Source: Lewinellaceae bacterium
Lineage (GTDB): Bacteria; Bacteroidota; Bacteroidia; Chitinophagales; Saprospiraceae
Assembly: GCA_020636405.1 (NCBI GenBank)
Contig: JACJXW010000004.1
Coordinates: forward strand, 2,840,001-2,904,000
Direction of reading: 5' to 3'
DNA length: 64,000 nucleotides
Of this stretch, positions 54,067 to 63,385 are shown piece by piece. Each line of letters starts with the position of its first letter. Within the stretch, counting starts at the first letter, position 1. The position numbers and the translations under genes were made by a program. The notes beneath the pieces are model-generated. The model was not told the DNA's origin, did not search any database, and saw nothing but the letters and a program-made list of their open reading frames with translations.

Positions 54067-56778
54067 TCAAAACCCACTTCGCGCATCAATATTGTTCCGG
54101 TTATACGGTATCTTCAGGAAGTCGAGCGTTCCGGGCCGCACCTGGATGAAGAAGCTGTAGGTGCCCCGGGTAGGTTGCCAGTTCATGCCCATTTCCCAGC
54201 AGTGGAGGTCGCGGGAGAAGCCCACGGAGGGGTAGGTGATGCCTTTGCGAACGAAGTCATAGCCGAAGTTCCCGATGTTGATGTTCCAGTTATCGGTCAG
54301 TGCGATGCTGCCCTGGCAGTTGATGGAGTGGGTGGAAATGCGGAAAGTATCGCGGCCGTCGGGCAGGCCTTCCCAGTCGAAGACCAGGTTGTGGCCGATG
54401 CGGAAATTTTCGAACAAGCTAAGAAAATCTGTTTCTTCTGGTTCTTCCAGCCTTTTGGCCTCCTCCACCAGAGGGTCTTCGACCACTTCTTCTTCCTGCC
54501 CCATGAACAGGGCGCGGATCTTGCCCACGGTGATGTTGGTGGTGAAGCGGGCCTGGGCATTGACAAAGCGCAGCAGCTTGCCGTCCCGGTTCCAGGCAAA
54601 TTCGTTGATCCGTTTGGCCCGGCCGTTGACCTCTTCCACTGCGTAGGGGTCGAACTGGGCCCGCAGGCCTACCGTGGTCATGCCTTTGGCCAGACGGGTG
54701 GTTCCGCTGATGTTGACCGGGCTGAAGTTGAGGGAGTCGGCAGCGAAGTTGTAGTTACCCGACACGACGATGTTGTCGAACAGCTTTAGCTTTTTGTCTG
54801 TCGAGTCTTTTTTGGAGAAATACTTGGCCTCGAAGATGTTGTTGATGCTGTAACTCATGGCCATCTGCCTGCCGCCGGTGGGCGGCCCGCCGAAAATGGC
54901 CCCATCGAAGATGGAGTACTCCCGCAGCCCGTCTGCTGTGCTGGAGTCGCGCACCGTCCGGAAATAACCCAGCTCCGGTATCGTGTAATCGGGCGTATAT
55001 CCAAAAGAAACGCTGGGCTTCATCACGTGGCGGATCCCCCGCAGCCAGCCTTTCTTGAACTGCATGGTCCCGAACAGTTGTGTGTTGAGGCTGATGCTGG
55101 CGCTGAATTCCCGAAAGGATTCAAAACCGGTGACCAGGTTTTCCTGGATCTCTCCGTAGGCTGTAGTATCGTAGGTTTCCACCCCGTTGTTGAAGATCGT
55201 ATCGATCTCCAGTCCTGGTGTGAAGCCTTTGCGCAGGGACTTGAGGTACCACACCTCGTCGTAGTTGACGCTGGGGTTGAGGTTGAGGTAGCGGAACAGT
55301 TTGAAGGAAGTCCCTGAGTTGACGGAGTGCTGTACGCCGAACTGGGCATCCTCAAAGGTCTTCTGGGTGAATAGGGTGGTATCGGTAGCTTCGAAGCGGT
55401 TGCGGGCGTCGCCCTGATAGCGCAGGGTGATGGTTTCGAACCACTTTTCCTTGCCGCTGCGCTCCTGGCGTTTGAAGGGGTAGAGCGCCTGGGTCTGGAA
55501 TTTGACGTTGGGGAAGTTGATCGTCACATTGCGCGTGGCGGAGTTCTGGTTGTGGCTCAGGCTGGCGTTGAGGTTGATCGGCTTGTCGCGCCAGTTCTTG
55601 CTGAAAGAGAGGTTGGAGTTGAGCTGGTTTTGCAGTACGCGGCTGGCGTCGTTGAACACCCGGCTCTGGTAGTTGTTGGTCTGAATGTTGATGGAGCCCC
55701 CAAAGGTATTGGTCGGGTGAGCGGAGCGGTCCTGCTGGTGCGACCAGCGAAAGCGGAAAGACTTGGGGCGGTCGATGTTGCCCTCGTTGTCCTCCTGGCG
55801 GCGCACATCGTAACCCAGGTCAAAGCTGCCGTTGTATTTATAGCGTTTGCGGTACTGGGAACTGGCGTTGACGCCCCAGGTACCTTTGATGTAGAGGTTG
55901 GTCGTCAGCGACAGGTTGAAGTGGTCGCCCAGCGGGAAGAACCAGCCGATGCCTTCCAGTCCAAAGCCCCACTGAGGAGAATACTGATAGTCGCGCGGGA
56001 AGAGCAAGCCGGTGCGGCGCCCCGATGAAATGGGGAAGAAGCCGAACGGCAACCACAAAGGCGTTGGTACGCCCATGATCTCCAGGTTGGAGGGCCCGAC
56101 GACGACTAGTTTGTTGGGCACCACCTTCTGCTTGCGGCTATGGATACCGAAGTGGGGGTTGTCGTGCGTACAGGTAGTGAACAGGGCATCGGAGCTGAAG
56201 ATGACGTCATTGGCCTTCTGCGTGCTGTCCTGCGCGGGAGAGCTTACAAATTTGGAACGAGCGCCGTGTACGACAACGTCATTTTGTTTCGTTGTCACAT
56301 CGTAAACGACGCCTTTGCGCGTTTGGAAATTGTAGCGCATGCTGTCGGCGACAAAGCTTTGGGCGCCATCGGAAAATTCCGGTTTCCCGGATGGCCGCCC
56401 CAGGCTGTCGGGCATGCCCTCTGCCGTGACGACGTTGGTCGCCCAGTCGAATATGATGTGGGCGGCTTTGAGGTTGATGGAGGTATAGCTAACCGATGCG
56501 TTACCGTAGAGATGGATCTTTTGCCCCTTGATGTCGTAGATCATGGAGTCGGTGGCGTTGTATTCCACCGGGGCATCCAGGGAGTCTTTGGAAAAAGTTA
56601 CCTGCCGGCCCTGTGCTGCCCGTGCGGCGGTGGGGCCGGCGCCCAGGGAGTCTACCTGCAGGCTGTCGGGGCGGGCCGGCGGTAGGGTGTCCTGAACCGA
56701 AATATCCGTTACCTGGGCCGAGAGATTCATCAGTGGCCAGATAAGGGATATGATTATAATTGGTAACTTTGCTCTCAA
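54067..56778 (-). CDS. lptD: LPS-assembly protein LptD
   Basis: An outer-membrane protein of 903 residues that inserts lipopolysaccharide into the outer leaflet with LptE. The start is TTG at 56778: an in-frame stop is two codons upstream, and a signal peptide (MRAKLPIIIISLIWPLMNLSAQ) begins there, while the next ATG would cut it. An OstA/LptA-like jellyroll domain follows (about 70-250: IKGQKIHLYGNASVSYTSIN, GRPSGKPEFSDGAQSF). The barrel region begins near PTPLWLPFGFFPISSGRRTG, the conserved LptD block, and continues in aromatic strands to the end. It is divergent from the amidase gene. Bacteroidota LptD proteins are often this long. Confidence 0.9.
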   Translation of the reverse strand: MRAKLPIIIISLIWPLMNLSAQVTDISVQDTLPPARPDSLQVDSLGAGPTAARAAQGRQVTFSKDSLDAPVEYNATDSMIYDIKGQKIHLYGNASVSYTSINLKAAHIIFDWATNVVTAEGMPDSLGRPSGKPEFSDGAQSFVADSMRYNFQTRKGVVYDVTTKQNDVVVHGARSKFVSSPAQDSTQKANDVIFSSDALFTTCTHDNPHFGIHSRKQKVVPNKLVVVGPSNLEIMGVPTPLWLPFGFFPISSGRRTGLLFPRDYQYSPQWGFGLEGIGWFFPLGDHFNLSLTTNLYIKGTWGVNASSQYRKRYKYNGSFDLGYDVRRQEDNEGNIDRPKSFRFRWSHQQDRSAHPTNTFGGSINIQTNNYQSRVFNDASRVLQNQLNSNLSFSKNWRDKPINLNASLSHNQNSATRNVTINFPNVKFQTQALYPFKRQERSGKEKWFETITLRYQGDARNRFEATDTTLFTQKTFEDAQFGVQHSVNSGTSFKLFRYLNLNPSVNYDEVWYLKSLRKGFTPGLEIDTIFNNGVETYDTTAYGEIQENLVTGFESFREFSASISLNTQLFGTMQFKKGWLRGIRHVMKPSVSFGYTPDYTIPELGYFRTVRDSSTADGLREYSIFDGAIFGGPPTGGRQMAMSYSINNIFEAKYFSKKDSTDKKLKLFDNIVVSGNYNFAADSLNFSPVNISGTTRLAKGMTTVGLRAQFDPYAVEEVNGRAKRINEFAWNRDGKLLRFVNAQARFTTNITVGKIRALFMGQEEEVVEDPLVEEAKRLEEPEETDFLSLFENFRIGHNLVFDWEGLPDGRDTFRISTHSINCQGSIALTDNWNINIGNFGYDFVRKGITYPSVGFSRDLHCWEMGMNWQPTRGTYSFFIQVRPGTLDFLKIPYNRNNIDARSGF

Positions 56779-56857
56779 GGATTATTTATAAATTGTATTG
56801 TGATCAAAAAACAAGTTGTTGCTAACGACTTACTTTTTGAAGTTTATAAGTTGTGCT

Positions 56858-58324
56858 ATGAAGAAAGCGGTAACCTACCTACAAACGTTCTTGTTTTGTT
56901 TTTTGCCATTCACTCACAAAGGGTTTAACATTTCGTTATCCTTTCCCGGTACTGGTGCCGCCGTCCCGGAGGCGGCCTGTTGGCACGGCCGGGCTGCAGA
57001 TGGTGTTCTTTTCCCCGCTGCGAAAGTAAGCTTTGGCTATGAAATGGACAAAGTTATCAAAGAAAGGATTAAGGAGAAAAAAGATTACCGGATTAAAACG
57101 GTGGTGATCGATCCGGGCCATGGTGGCCACGACCCCGGCTGCCTGGGGGGGGATTCCAAAGAAAAACATCTGGCTTTGGCCGTCAGCCAGGCGCTTGCCC
57201 GGTCCATGCAAGCCCGTTTCCCCGAGGTACGGGTGATCCTGACCCGCAACGAAGACGTATTCATCCCCCTCTATGAACGGGCCGCCATTGCCAATCACAA
57301 CGAGGCCGACCTGTTCATTTCCATCCATTGCAATTTCATGCCGGGGTCAGCGGCAACCCACGGTACGGAAACCTACGTCATGGGCCTGCACACTGCCGAG
57401 CACAACCTGAAGGTGGCCAAGCGGGAGAACGCAGCTATCCTTCTGGAGGACAATTACCAGCGCAATTACGATTACGACCCCAACTCTCCGGAAGGGCACA
57501 TCATGTTGAGCATGTTTCAGAATGCTTATCTCGAACAGAGCATTCTTTTTGCCGAACGGGTAGAGGCCAAATTTCAACATCAGGCGGGGCTCAAAAGCAG
57601 GGGCGTCAAGCAGGCGGGCTTTGTGGTGCTGAAAGAAACGGCCATGCCCAGCGTTCTGGTCGAAACCGGTTTTCTAAGCAATGCAGAGGAAGAAGAATTT
57701 TTAAAGACCGAGGCGGGGCAGCAAGCCGTGTCCGCCGCCATTCTGGAGGCTTTCGGAGAATACAAGAAGATCGTGGAAAATGGGGAATATCCCGAGTTTG
57801 CCCTGTCCAGGGAAACTATACCCGCTTATTCCTACTCCGAACCGGCGGAACCCGCCCGATACCAGCCGGCCGCCAAGGCCAGCGCACCTCCTCCCGTTGT
57901 TCGACAACCGGAATACAAAGCTTCTGAACGGGCCTCCCGGCCAGCTGCTGAGCCTTATTCCGAACCTAAGGTGATCCCTCTCAACTACGATTACGGCTCA
58001 TCCACCGAAAGAGGGGGGGGCGGCCGGCCGGCAACTGTCCCTTCCGCTCCCGCTGATATACAGTTCAACGTTCAATTGGCAGCCTCCTCCCGGCCAGTGG
58101 ATACCAATACCAGCAAATGGCGGGATACCGGCTACCTGATCGAGGTCGTGCAGGAAGACAACCTTTTCAAGTATCAGGCCCGGAATTTCTACAATTTCCA
58201 GCAGGCCTTCGAGGCACGCCTCCTCTTGCAGTCCAGGGGCTTTCCCGACGCGTTCATCGTAGCCTACAAAGGGGGTAAACGCATTTCCGTGGAACAGGCC
58301 AAACAGGAACTCGGCATACCTTAA
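56858..58324 (+). CDS. N-acetylmuramoyl-L-alanine amidase (Amidase_3) with C-terminal SPOR-like domain
   Basis: An exported cell-wall hydrolase of 488 residues; the ATG at 56858 gives the signal MKKAVTYLQTFLFCFLPF. The Amidase_3 domain spans about 80-310. Zinc ligands are His in VVIDPGHGGHDPG, Glu in DSKEKHLALAVS and His in FISIHCNFMPG, and the catalytic Glu lies in VLVETGFLSNAEEE. The insertion from THGTETYVMGLH to NYQRNYDYDPNSPEGH is typical of the Bacteroidota form. A Pro/Ala/Glu-rich linker of about 80 residues follows, then a SPOR-like tail (FNVQLAASSRPVDTN, FKYQARNFYNFQQAFEARL). It would split daughter cells. mlaD follows on the same strand after 117 bp. Confidence 0.9.
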   Translation: MKKAVTYLQTFLFCFLPFTHKGFNISLSFPGTGAAVPEAACWHGRAADGVLFPAAKVSFGYEMDKVIKERIKEKKDYRIKTVVIDPGHGGHDPGCLGGDSKEKHLALAVSQALARSMQARFPEVRVILTRNEDVFIPLYERAAIANHNEADLFISIHCNFMPGSAATHGTETYVMGLHTAEHNLKVAKRENAAILLEDNYQRNYDYDPNSPEGHIMLSMFQNAYLEQSILFAERVEAKFQHQAGLKSRGVKQAGFVVLKETAMPSVLVETGFLSNAEEEEFLKTEAGQQAVSAAILEAFGEYKKIVENGEYPEFALSRETIPAYSYSEPAEPARYQPAAKASAPPPVVRQPEYKASERASRPAAEPYSEPKVIPLNYDYGSSTERGGGGRPATVPSAPADIQFNVQLAASSRPVDTNTSKWRDTGYLIEVVQEDNLFKYQARNFYNFQQAFEARLLLQSRGFPDAFIVAYKGGKRISVEQAKQELGIP

Positions 58325-58411
58325 ATCAAGAAGGGCGCCTTAAAAAGAAGGCCAATTATTTTGGGTTGACTTTAAACCCGTTTCGGGTAAGGGCGATATT
58401 GTCCTTTTTTT

Positions 58412-58419
58412 TACCTTTG
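58412..58419 (+). promoter_or_regulatory. -7 promoter element TACCTTTG
   Basis: TACCTTTG matches the Bacteroidota TAnnTTTG consensus exactly and lies 22 bp before the mlaD ATG, giving a plausible short leader. A clear -33 TTTG was not found at the usual spacing; a T-rich run precedes it. Confidence 0.45.
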
Positions 58420-58441
58420 CGACGCTTAAACCCGATATAGC

Positions 58442-59473
58442 ATGTCAAACGAAGTTAAGGTAGGTATTCTGGCGGTGGTTGCCATCGCCCTTTCTGTATG
58501 GGGCTACAAATTCATTCTGGGCAATAACATATTGCTGAAGTCCAATACGTATAAGGTTTTTTATCCGAACATAGACCGTATGCAGATCGGCACTCAGATC
58601 TTCATCAACGGCGTTGAAGTTGGAAGCGTGGCCAGCGTGCGATTGCTCGAAGACGTTGACCGCACCGTGGAAGTCATTCTTGACCTCGACCCAGGTATGC
58701 GCATTCCCAAAAATACGAAGGCTGTTATCGTATCTACCGGATTTATGGGCGGTAAAGCCGTCAAACTGGAGTACCCGCTCCCTTGTAGCGGTGACGATTG
58801 CGCTAAAAGTGGCGATGTCCTGGAGGGGGAGATCCGCGGCCTGCTGGGCTCTATGGTCGGAGAAGATAATGTCGAACAGTACGTCACCATCCTCAAGAAT
58901 GGCCTGCAGGAAGTGATCGACAGCCTGAATGCCGCCTTGCTGAAAGACCCCGACTCTCCTTTAGGGAAAAGCATGCATAACCTGGAATCTACCCTTGCCA
59001 ACCTCAACTCCGCCACCGGGCAGCTCGATGGTATCCTGCGCTCTTCGTCGGGCAGCATCAACGGGACCCTGTCCAACCTCGATCAGATTACGGGTAACCT
59101 CAAACGCAATAACGATAAGATCAACAGTATCCTCAGCAATGCCGATTCACTGAGCGGCCAGCTCGTAGCTGCCGACCTCCAGAAAACACTACAGGAAGTG
59201 AACGATGCCATCGCCGGTATGAAGACTACCCTGCAGTCCGCCAATACCGCTCTCGGCGGAGTGTCTGACGTCGTTGGCAAGATAAAAGGTGGAGAAGGTT
59301 CCCTGGGTAAGCTCATGACGGACGAGGAGTTGTACAATAATATCAGTGAGCTGAGCCAGCGCGCCGACTCTCTGCTCAACGATTTCCAGGGCCGCCCCTA
59401 TCGCTACATGCCTTTTAAAGGACGCAACAAGGTAAAGAAGTTCGACCGGAAAGATGCAATGGAGGGACAGTAA
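58442..59473 (+). CDS. mlaD: MlaD/MCE-family lipid transport protein
   Basis: A 343-residue inner-membrane-anchored periplasmic protein. The N-terminal segment MSNEVKVGILAVVAIALSVW is the anchor. The MCE domain follows at about 35-115 (KVFYPNIDRMQIGTQIFING, VEVGSVASVRLL, STGFMGGKAVKLEYP). The remainder (about 130-320) is helical with regularly spaced Leu and Asn (LESTLANLNSATGQLDGIL, LSNLDQITGNLKRNNDKI), like the long helical tube of other MCE proteins. It should bind and pass phospholipids between membranes. The ATPase and permease partners are not next to it here. It is convergent with murB. Confidence 0.9.
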   Translation: MSNEVKVGILAVVAIALSVWGYKFILGNNILLKSNTYKVFYPNIDRMQIGTQIFINGVEVGSVASVRLLEDVDRTVEVILDLDPGMRIPKNTKAVIVSTGFMGGKAVKLEYPLPCSGDDCAKSGDVLEGEIRGLLGSMVGEDNVEQYVTILKNGLQEVIDSLNAALLKDPDSPLGKSMHNLESTLANLNSATGQLDGILRSSSGSINGTLSNLDQITGNLKRNNDKINSILSNADSLSGQLVAADLQKTLQEVNDAIAGMKTTLQSANTALGGVSDVVGKIKGGEGSLGKLMTDEELYNNISELSQRADSLLNDFQGRPYRYMPFKGRNKVKKFDRKDAMEGQ

Positions 59474-59523
59474 GGGGGGCGGTTGGCCGTTGTTCGTTGA
59501 TTCGTTCGCCGTCTGCCGGCCCG

Positions 59524-59550
59524 GCCCCATCCGGCTCTCCCCGATGGGGC
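59524..59550. terminator. Stem-loop between convergent mlaD and murB
   Basis: GCCCCATC (59524-59531) and GATGGGGC (59543-59550) form an 8-bp GC-rich stem with an 11-nt loop. It lies 51 bp after the mlaD stop and 88 bp from the murB stop, so it could end transcription from either side. No T-tract follows. Confidence 0.35.
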
Positions 59551-59637
59551 GGGAGCTTCCCGCTTGGGCTGTCGTCTGCCGTCCCTGAGTCCATGCTGTC
59601 CCAGCTCACTGGCCCGCAAATCACCACCCGCATCCGG

Positions 59638-60651
59638 TCAAATAACATTCACCTCCATTTCCAGCCGTATCCCGAATTTTTCTTCAACAGATTGCTGAAT
59701 GCGTTCGGCCAATTCGTAGATATCCCTGCCGCTGGCCCGGCCGTAGTTGACCAGCACCAGTGCCTGTTTTTCGTAACAGCCGGCATCGCCCACGCGCTGG
59801 CCTTTCCAGCCTGCCTGCTCGATGAGCCAGCCGGCCGGGATCTTTGCCACGTGCGCATTGACAGGATAATGGGGAATTTCCGGGTGTTGCGTTTTTAGTC
59901 GCTGCAGTTGGCTCGTTGAGACTTCCGGGTTTTTGAAAAAGCTGCCGGAGTTACCCAGTACGCTGGGGTCGGGCAATTTGGCGGAGCGAATGGCGATCAC
60001 GGCCCGGCTGACATCTTGGATGGTCGGGGCACTGATACCCTGCTCCTCCAACGTCTGCCGGATCGCGCCGTAGGAGGTGTCGATCTGATGGTTGGCTGTA
60101 CTGAGCTCCAGGGTTACCCGGGTAATGCCGTATAACCCCTTGAGCTCTCGTTTGAAGATGCTGTCGCGATAGCCGAAACGGCAGGCTTCCCGGCCAAAGG
60201 AATGCAAGGCCCCGGTGGACAGCTCGACCGCTTCCAGCCGGTGGAATACCTCTTTGAGTTCCCGGCCGTAGGCGCCGATGTTTTGAATAGGTGCGGCGCC
60301 GGCCGTGCCGGGGATGAGTGATAGGTTCTCAATGCCGCCCAGGCCCTGCTCCAGGCACCACAGCACAAAGCGGTGCCAGTTTTCTCCTCCTCCCGCCGAT
60401 ACCCATGCCTTGTCGTCCGACTTGCCGGTGATAGCCATGCCGGTGATGCAGTTCCTGATGACGAGCCGGTTGATCTCCCCGGTGAGCAGCAGGTTGCTGC
60501 CCCCACCCAGAATGAACGGGCGCTCGCCCGGCCACTGCCGGACGACTTCCTGAAGTTCTTCTGTGGAGTGTACTTCAACAAAGTAACGGGCCCTGGCATC
60601 GACGCCAAAAGTATTGTAGGTTTTCAGAGAAACGTTTTCGCGGATATCCAT
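59638..60651 (-). CDS. murB: UDP-N-acetylmuramate dehydrogenase
   Basis: A cytoplasmic FAD enzyme that reduces UDP-GlcNAc enolpyruvate to UDP-MurNAc in peptidoglycan synthesis. The FAD-binding part shows LKTYNTFGVDARA, FILGGGSNLLLTG and IENLSLIPGTAGAAPIQNIGAYG. Catalytic residues are the Arg in FGYRDSIFKRE, the Ser in LGNSGSFFKNP and the Glu near the C-terminus. The length (337) and the AGWKGQRVGDAGCY segment fit the type I (E. coli-like) form. The ATG at 60651 begins a clean N-terminus. It is convergent with mlaD and has no close co-directional partner. Confidence 0.94.
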   Translation of the reverse strand: MDIRENVSLKTYNTFGVDARARYFVEVHSTEELQEVVRQWPGERPFILGGGSNLLLTGEINRLVIRNCITGMAITGKSDDKAWVSAGGGENWHRFVLWCLEQGLGGIENLSLIPGTAGAAPIQNIGAYGRELKEVFHRLEAVELSTGALHSFGREACRFGYRDSIFKRELKGLYGITRVTLELSTANHQIDTSYGAIRQTLEEQGISAPTIQDVSRAVIAIRSAKLPDPSVLGNSGSFFKNPEVSTSQLQRLKTQHPEIPHYPVNAHVAKIPAGWLIEQAGWKGQRVGDAGCYEKQALVLVNYGRASGRDIYELAERIQQSVEEKFGIRLEMEVNVI

Positions 60652-60762
60652 GGATTGCTTTTATCGCGCTAATTTAATACCTCTTGGCGAGGCCGGGCTT
60701 TTTAAAAGATTGTGGTTTAAGGCAGGCGGGCCCGGCCCGAAATACCTCAACACCGAAACACC

Positions 60763-61323
60763 CTACTGCCCTTGCTTCACCACGACAGTATACCCCCATA
60801 ATCCCCGTTTCATGGACAATTCTGCCGTTTGTCCTCTTTCCAGTCCGGATAGTATGGGGTGTTTGCTTTTTATTCTGCGCAAGCGCCCCTTGTAGTAGAA
60901 AAAGGTGTAATACTCGGCAGGTTCGGCCTTTTGCCCCTTCACAATTCCGTAAGGACTGGGCAGGTAGGCCTGTTGTTCGAAGAACTCCACTGATTCGGGC
61001 CGGGAAGGGTAGGGGCTGAGCAGGCGGTTGCTGAGGCTGGCAAAGAAGGGGGCAAACAGGGTGCAGAGGACTATGAAAAAGAGATAGAGCTGAATTTTTT
61101 CGACCGTATTCCGGCCCTGTCGGCTAAAATGCCGCCCGAGCCCGGCTCCTGCCAGTGCTCCAATGGCTACTGCGTATAACGCCAGGCTGCGCATGCCGAT
61201 AGTACGGTCGAACCATCGGAACTCCAGCACGTAGAGGGCAATAAGGCCGATGAGTGCCAGGACGGCCAGCAAAGCGGTTAGGCGCAGCATCATAAAGCTA
61301 TCCCGAATTTTATGAACCCGCAT
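60763..61323 (-). CDS. Small membrane protein of unknown function
   Basis: A 186-residue protein with three hydrophobic segments at about 12-32 (LRLTALLAVLALIGLIALYV), 45-62 (LALYAVAIGALAGAGLG) and 78-96 (LYLFFIVLCTLFAPFFASL). The last 80 residues are soluble, with PYGIVKGQKAEPAEYYTFFY and GLWGYTVVVKQGQ. I recognise no family. Its ATG is 5 bp after the stop of the ABC exporter gene, so the two are co-transcribed and perhaps work together. The first residues (MRVHKIRDSF) could be dropped in favour of Met11, but the spacing to the ABC gene favours 61323. Confidence 0.75.
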   Translation of the reverse strand: MRVHKIRDSFMMLRLTALLAVLALIGLIALYVLEFRWFDRTIGMRSLALYAVAIGALAGAGLGRHFSRQGRNTVEKIQLYLFFIVLCTLFAPFFASLSNRLLSPYPSRPESVEFFEQQAYLPSPYGIVKGQKAEPAEYYTFFYYKGRLRRIKSKHPILSGLERGQTAELSMKRGLWGYTVVVKQGQ

Positions 61324-61328
61324 GTGAA

Positions 61329-63131
61329 CTACAGTTCGAACTGGAGCTTGGCCAGGGAGTTATACATACCGTCTTCGATCAGGGAAAGTTCATCGTGGGT
61401 ACCTTGCTCTATTATTCGCCCTTTGTCGATCACATAAATGCAGTCTACATCCCGGATGGTGGCCAGGCGGTGGGCGATAATAATGGAGGTACGCCCTTCC
61501 ATGAGTTTATTGAGTGCATCCTGAACCACTTTTTCAGATTCGGCATCCAGCGACGAGGTAGCCTCATCGAGTATCAGGATGGCCGGGTCTTTCAGGATAG
61601 CGCGGGCGATAGCGATGCGTTGGCGTTGGCCTCCGGACAATTTGACGCCTCGTTCACCCACGATAGTTTCCAGCCCCTCCGGGAAGGAATGGATGAAATC
61701 CCAGGCATTGGCTTTTCGGGCAGCCTCGATCACCTCTTCTTCTGTGGCGTCGGGTTTGCCGTAAAGGATATTTTCCCCGATGGTCCCACCGAAGAGGATC
61801 ACTTCCTGAGGGACGATGGCTATGTTCTGGCGAAAAGCGGTAGTATCGATGTCGTAGATACTATTGCCATTCACCCGGATGTCGCCTTCGTCCACTTTGT
61901 AGAATTTCAGCAACAACTGGATGATGGTGGATTTTCCCGATCCGCTGGTGCCAACCAGGGCTACTTTCTGGCCGGAATTCACCTGGAAGCTGAGCCCTTT
62001 GAGCACTTCCATATCCTTGCGGGTAGGGTAGCTGAAATGCACGTTCTCGTAACGGATGTTGCCATCAAGAGTAATGCGTTCCGCCTTGTGGCCGGGCGTA
62101 GTATTCACTTCCCCTTCCTCCCGGAGGATCTCCCTGATGCGTTCCGTCGCTCCAACTGCGCCTAATATTTCCGTATAGAAATTGCCCAGCCCGGCGATGG
62201 CTCCGCCCAGGATTCCGGTATAGACGACAAATTCGATCAGCTGCCCGGCGGTCATCTCTCCACTTTCCACCATCATGGCGCCCCGCCAGATGATAAAGAA
62301 AAGGGCTCCGAAGAGGAAAGTAACGATAAAGACAGAAAAGAGGGCCCGCCAGCGAGCGTAGCGCAGGGCGATCCTTACCACCTGGTCAATGGACTTACCG
62401 TAGCGCAGGGCCTCGAAGATCTCATTGGTGAAGGCTTTTACGGCTTGGATAGCCTGTATGGTCTCGTTGAGTATGGTGTTGGACTGGGCCAGTTCTTCCT
62501 GCCTGCTTTTTGACAGCCTGCGGATAAACCGGCCGAAGAACATAGCCCCGATGACGATCACCGGGAAGGTGCCCAGCATGATGAGGGAGAGGCGGGGTGC
62601 ACGGAAGGCCAGAAACCCAATGCCCGCAACCAGAATGATGATCTGCCGGATAAATTCCGCCAGCGTAATGGAAAACGCGCTGTACAATTTCTCCACGTCG
62701 GAAGTCAGGCGGCTGACCAGTTCTCCGACCCGGCTTTGTTCAAAGAACAAAATCGGAAGCGACACCAGCTTCTGGTACAGGGCTTTGCGCACATCGGCGA
62801 TCCCTTTCTCGCTGACGATAGCAAAAAGCAGGATGCGGGAGTACGACACCACTCCCTGAACTATGAGTACAGCGAGCAGCACCCACCCCACGTCACCCAG
62901 GGAAATGTCCATCTCCGCATTGCCCTGGGCTACATCGACCATCAACCCGGACAAGTAGGGGAATATCATGAATACCAGGCTGGAAATGAACAGGAGCACA
63001 AGCCCGAAAATGAAAGGCCAGCGGTAGGGCCGGATAAAGCGAAAGATGCCGGCGGCTTCCCGAAGCTTCTCGCGGCTCAGCTTTGGGCGGGTTTCTTCAC
63101 CGGCTTCCTTATTTCGCCTTCGCATTCCCAT
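61329..63131 (-). CDS. MsbA-like ABC exporter (fused permease-ATPase)
   Basis: A 600-residue inner-membrane half-transporter that would dimerise. Six membrane helices (about 35-310) form an ABC type 1 permease (FIFGLVLLFISSLVFMIFPY, GALFFIIWRGAMMV). The ATPase domain shows Walker A VGTSGSGKST, the Q-loop IAIVPQEVILFGG, signature LSGGQRQRIA, Walker B ILILDEATSSLD and switch IIAHRL. The family exports lipids, drugs or peptides; given lptD, murB and the amidase nearby a lipid cargo is plausible but not shown. It is the first gene of a pair with the small membrane protein, and its promoter should lie between 63132 and 63385. Confidence 0.92.
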   Translation of the reverse strand: MGMRRRNKEAGEETRPKLSREKLREAAGIFRFIRPYRWPFIFGLVLLFISSLVFMIFPYLSGLMVDVAQGNAEMDISLGDVGWVLLAVLIVQGVVSYSRILLFAIVSEKGIADVRKALYQKLVSLPILFFEQSRVGELVSRLTSDVEKLYSAFSITLAEFIRQIIILVAGIGFLAFRAPRLSLIMLGTFPVIVIGAMFFGRFIRRLSKSRQEELAQSNTILNETIQAIQAVKAFTNEIFEALRYGKSIDQVVRIALRYARWRALFSVFIVTFLFGALFFIIWRGAMMVESGEMTAGQLIEFVVYTGILGGAIAGLGNFYTEILGAVGATERIREILREEGEVNTTPGHKAERITLDGNIRYENVHFSYPTRKDMEVLKGLSFQVNSGQKVALVGTSGSGKSTIIQLLLKFYKVDEGDIRVNGNSIYDIDTTAFRQNIAIVPQEVILFGGTIGENILYGKPDATEEEVIEAARKANAWDFIHSFPEGLETIVGERGVKLSGGQRQRIAIARAILKDPAILILDEATSSLDAESEKVVQDALNKLMEGRTSIIIAHRLATIRDVDCIYVIDKGRIIEQGTHDELSLIEDGMYNSLAKLQFEL

Positions 63132-63234
63132 GTTTCTTTTATTTTTTCGCTTTCAAAAAACTGCATTATAACACTTTTTTTTGCCAATAGTTAAATATGG
63201 ATTTCTCGCATAAAAAAATCTAGTGAAAAAAATG

Positions 63235-63242
63235 TAGCTTTG
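63235..63242 (+). promoter_or_regulatory. Possible -7 promoter element TAGCTTTG
   Basis: TAGCTTTG fits TAnnTTTG and lies 144 bp before the ATG of the DUF6089-type gene. The spacing implies a leader of about 135 nt. No -33 TTTG was found at the usual distance, so the call is weak. Confidence 0.3.
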
Positions 63243-63385
63243 CCCCTGCTCCACGAATCCCCGGTTAATAAAGCAGAAGACAGAACTGTGTTTTCGCCGC
63301 TCAATTTTCAATACCCTGAAATCCTTGGTAAAATTAGTGTAAACTTAACAATCCGTTTCCCGGAATAAATTCGGAGGCAAATTTC

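Noticed and set aside
53591..54149. Open frames on both strands encoding WLDGWM- and HPAIQPSN-type repeats
   Set aside because: They only translate the 8-bp tandem array; the composition follows the DNA repeat and there is no start context or domain.
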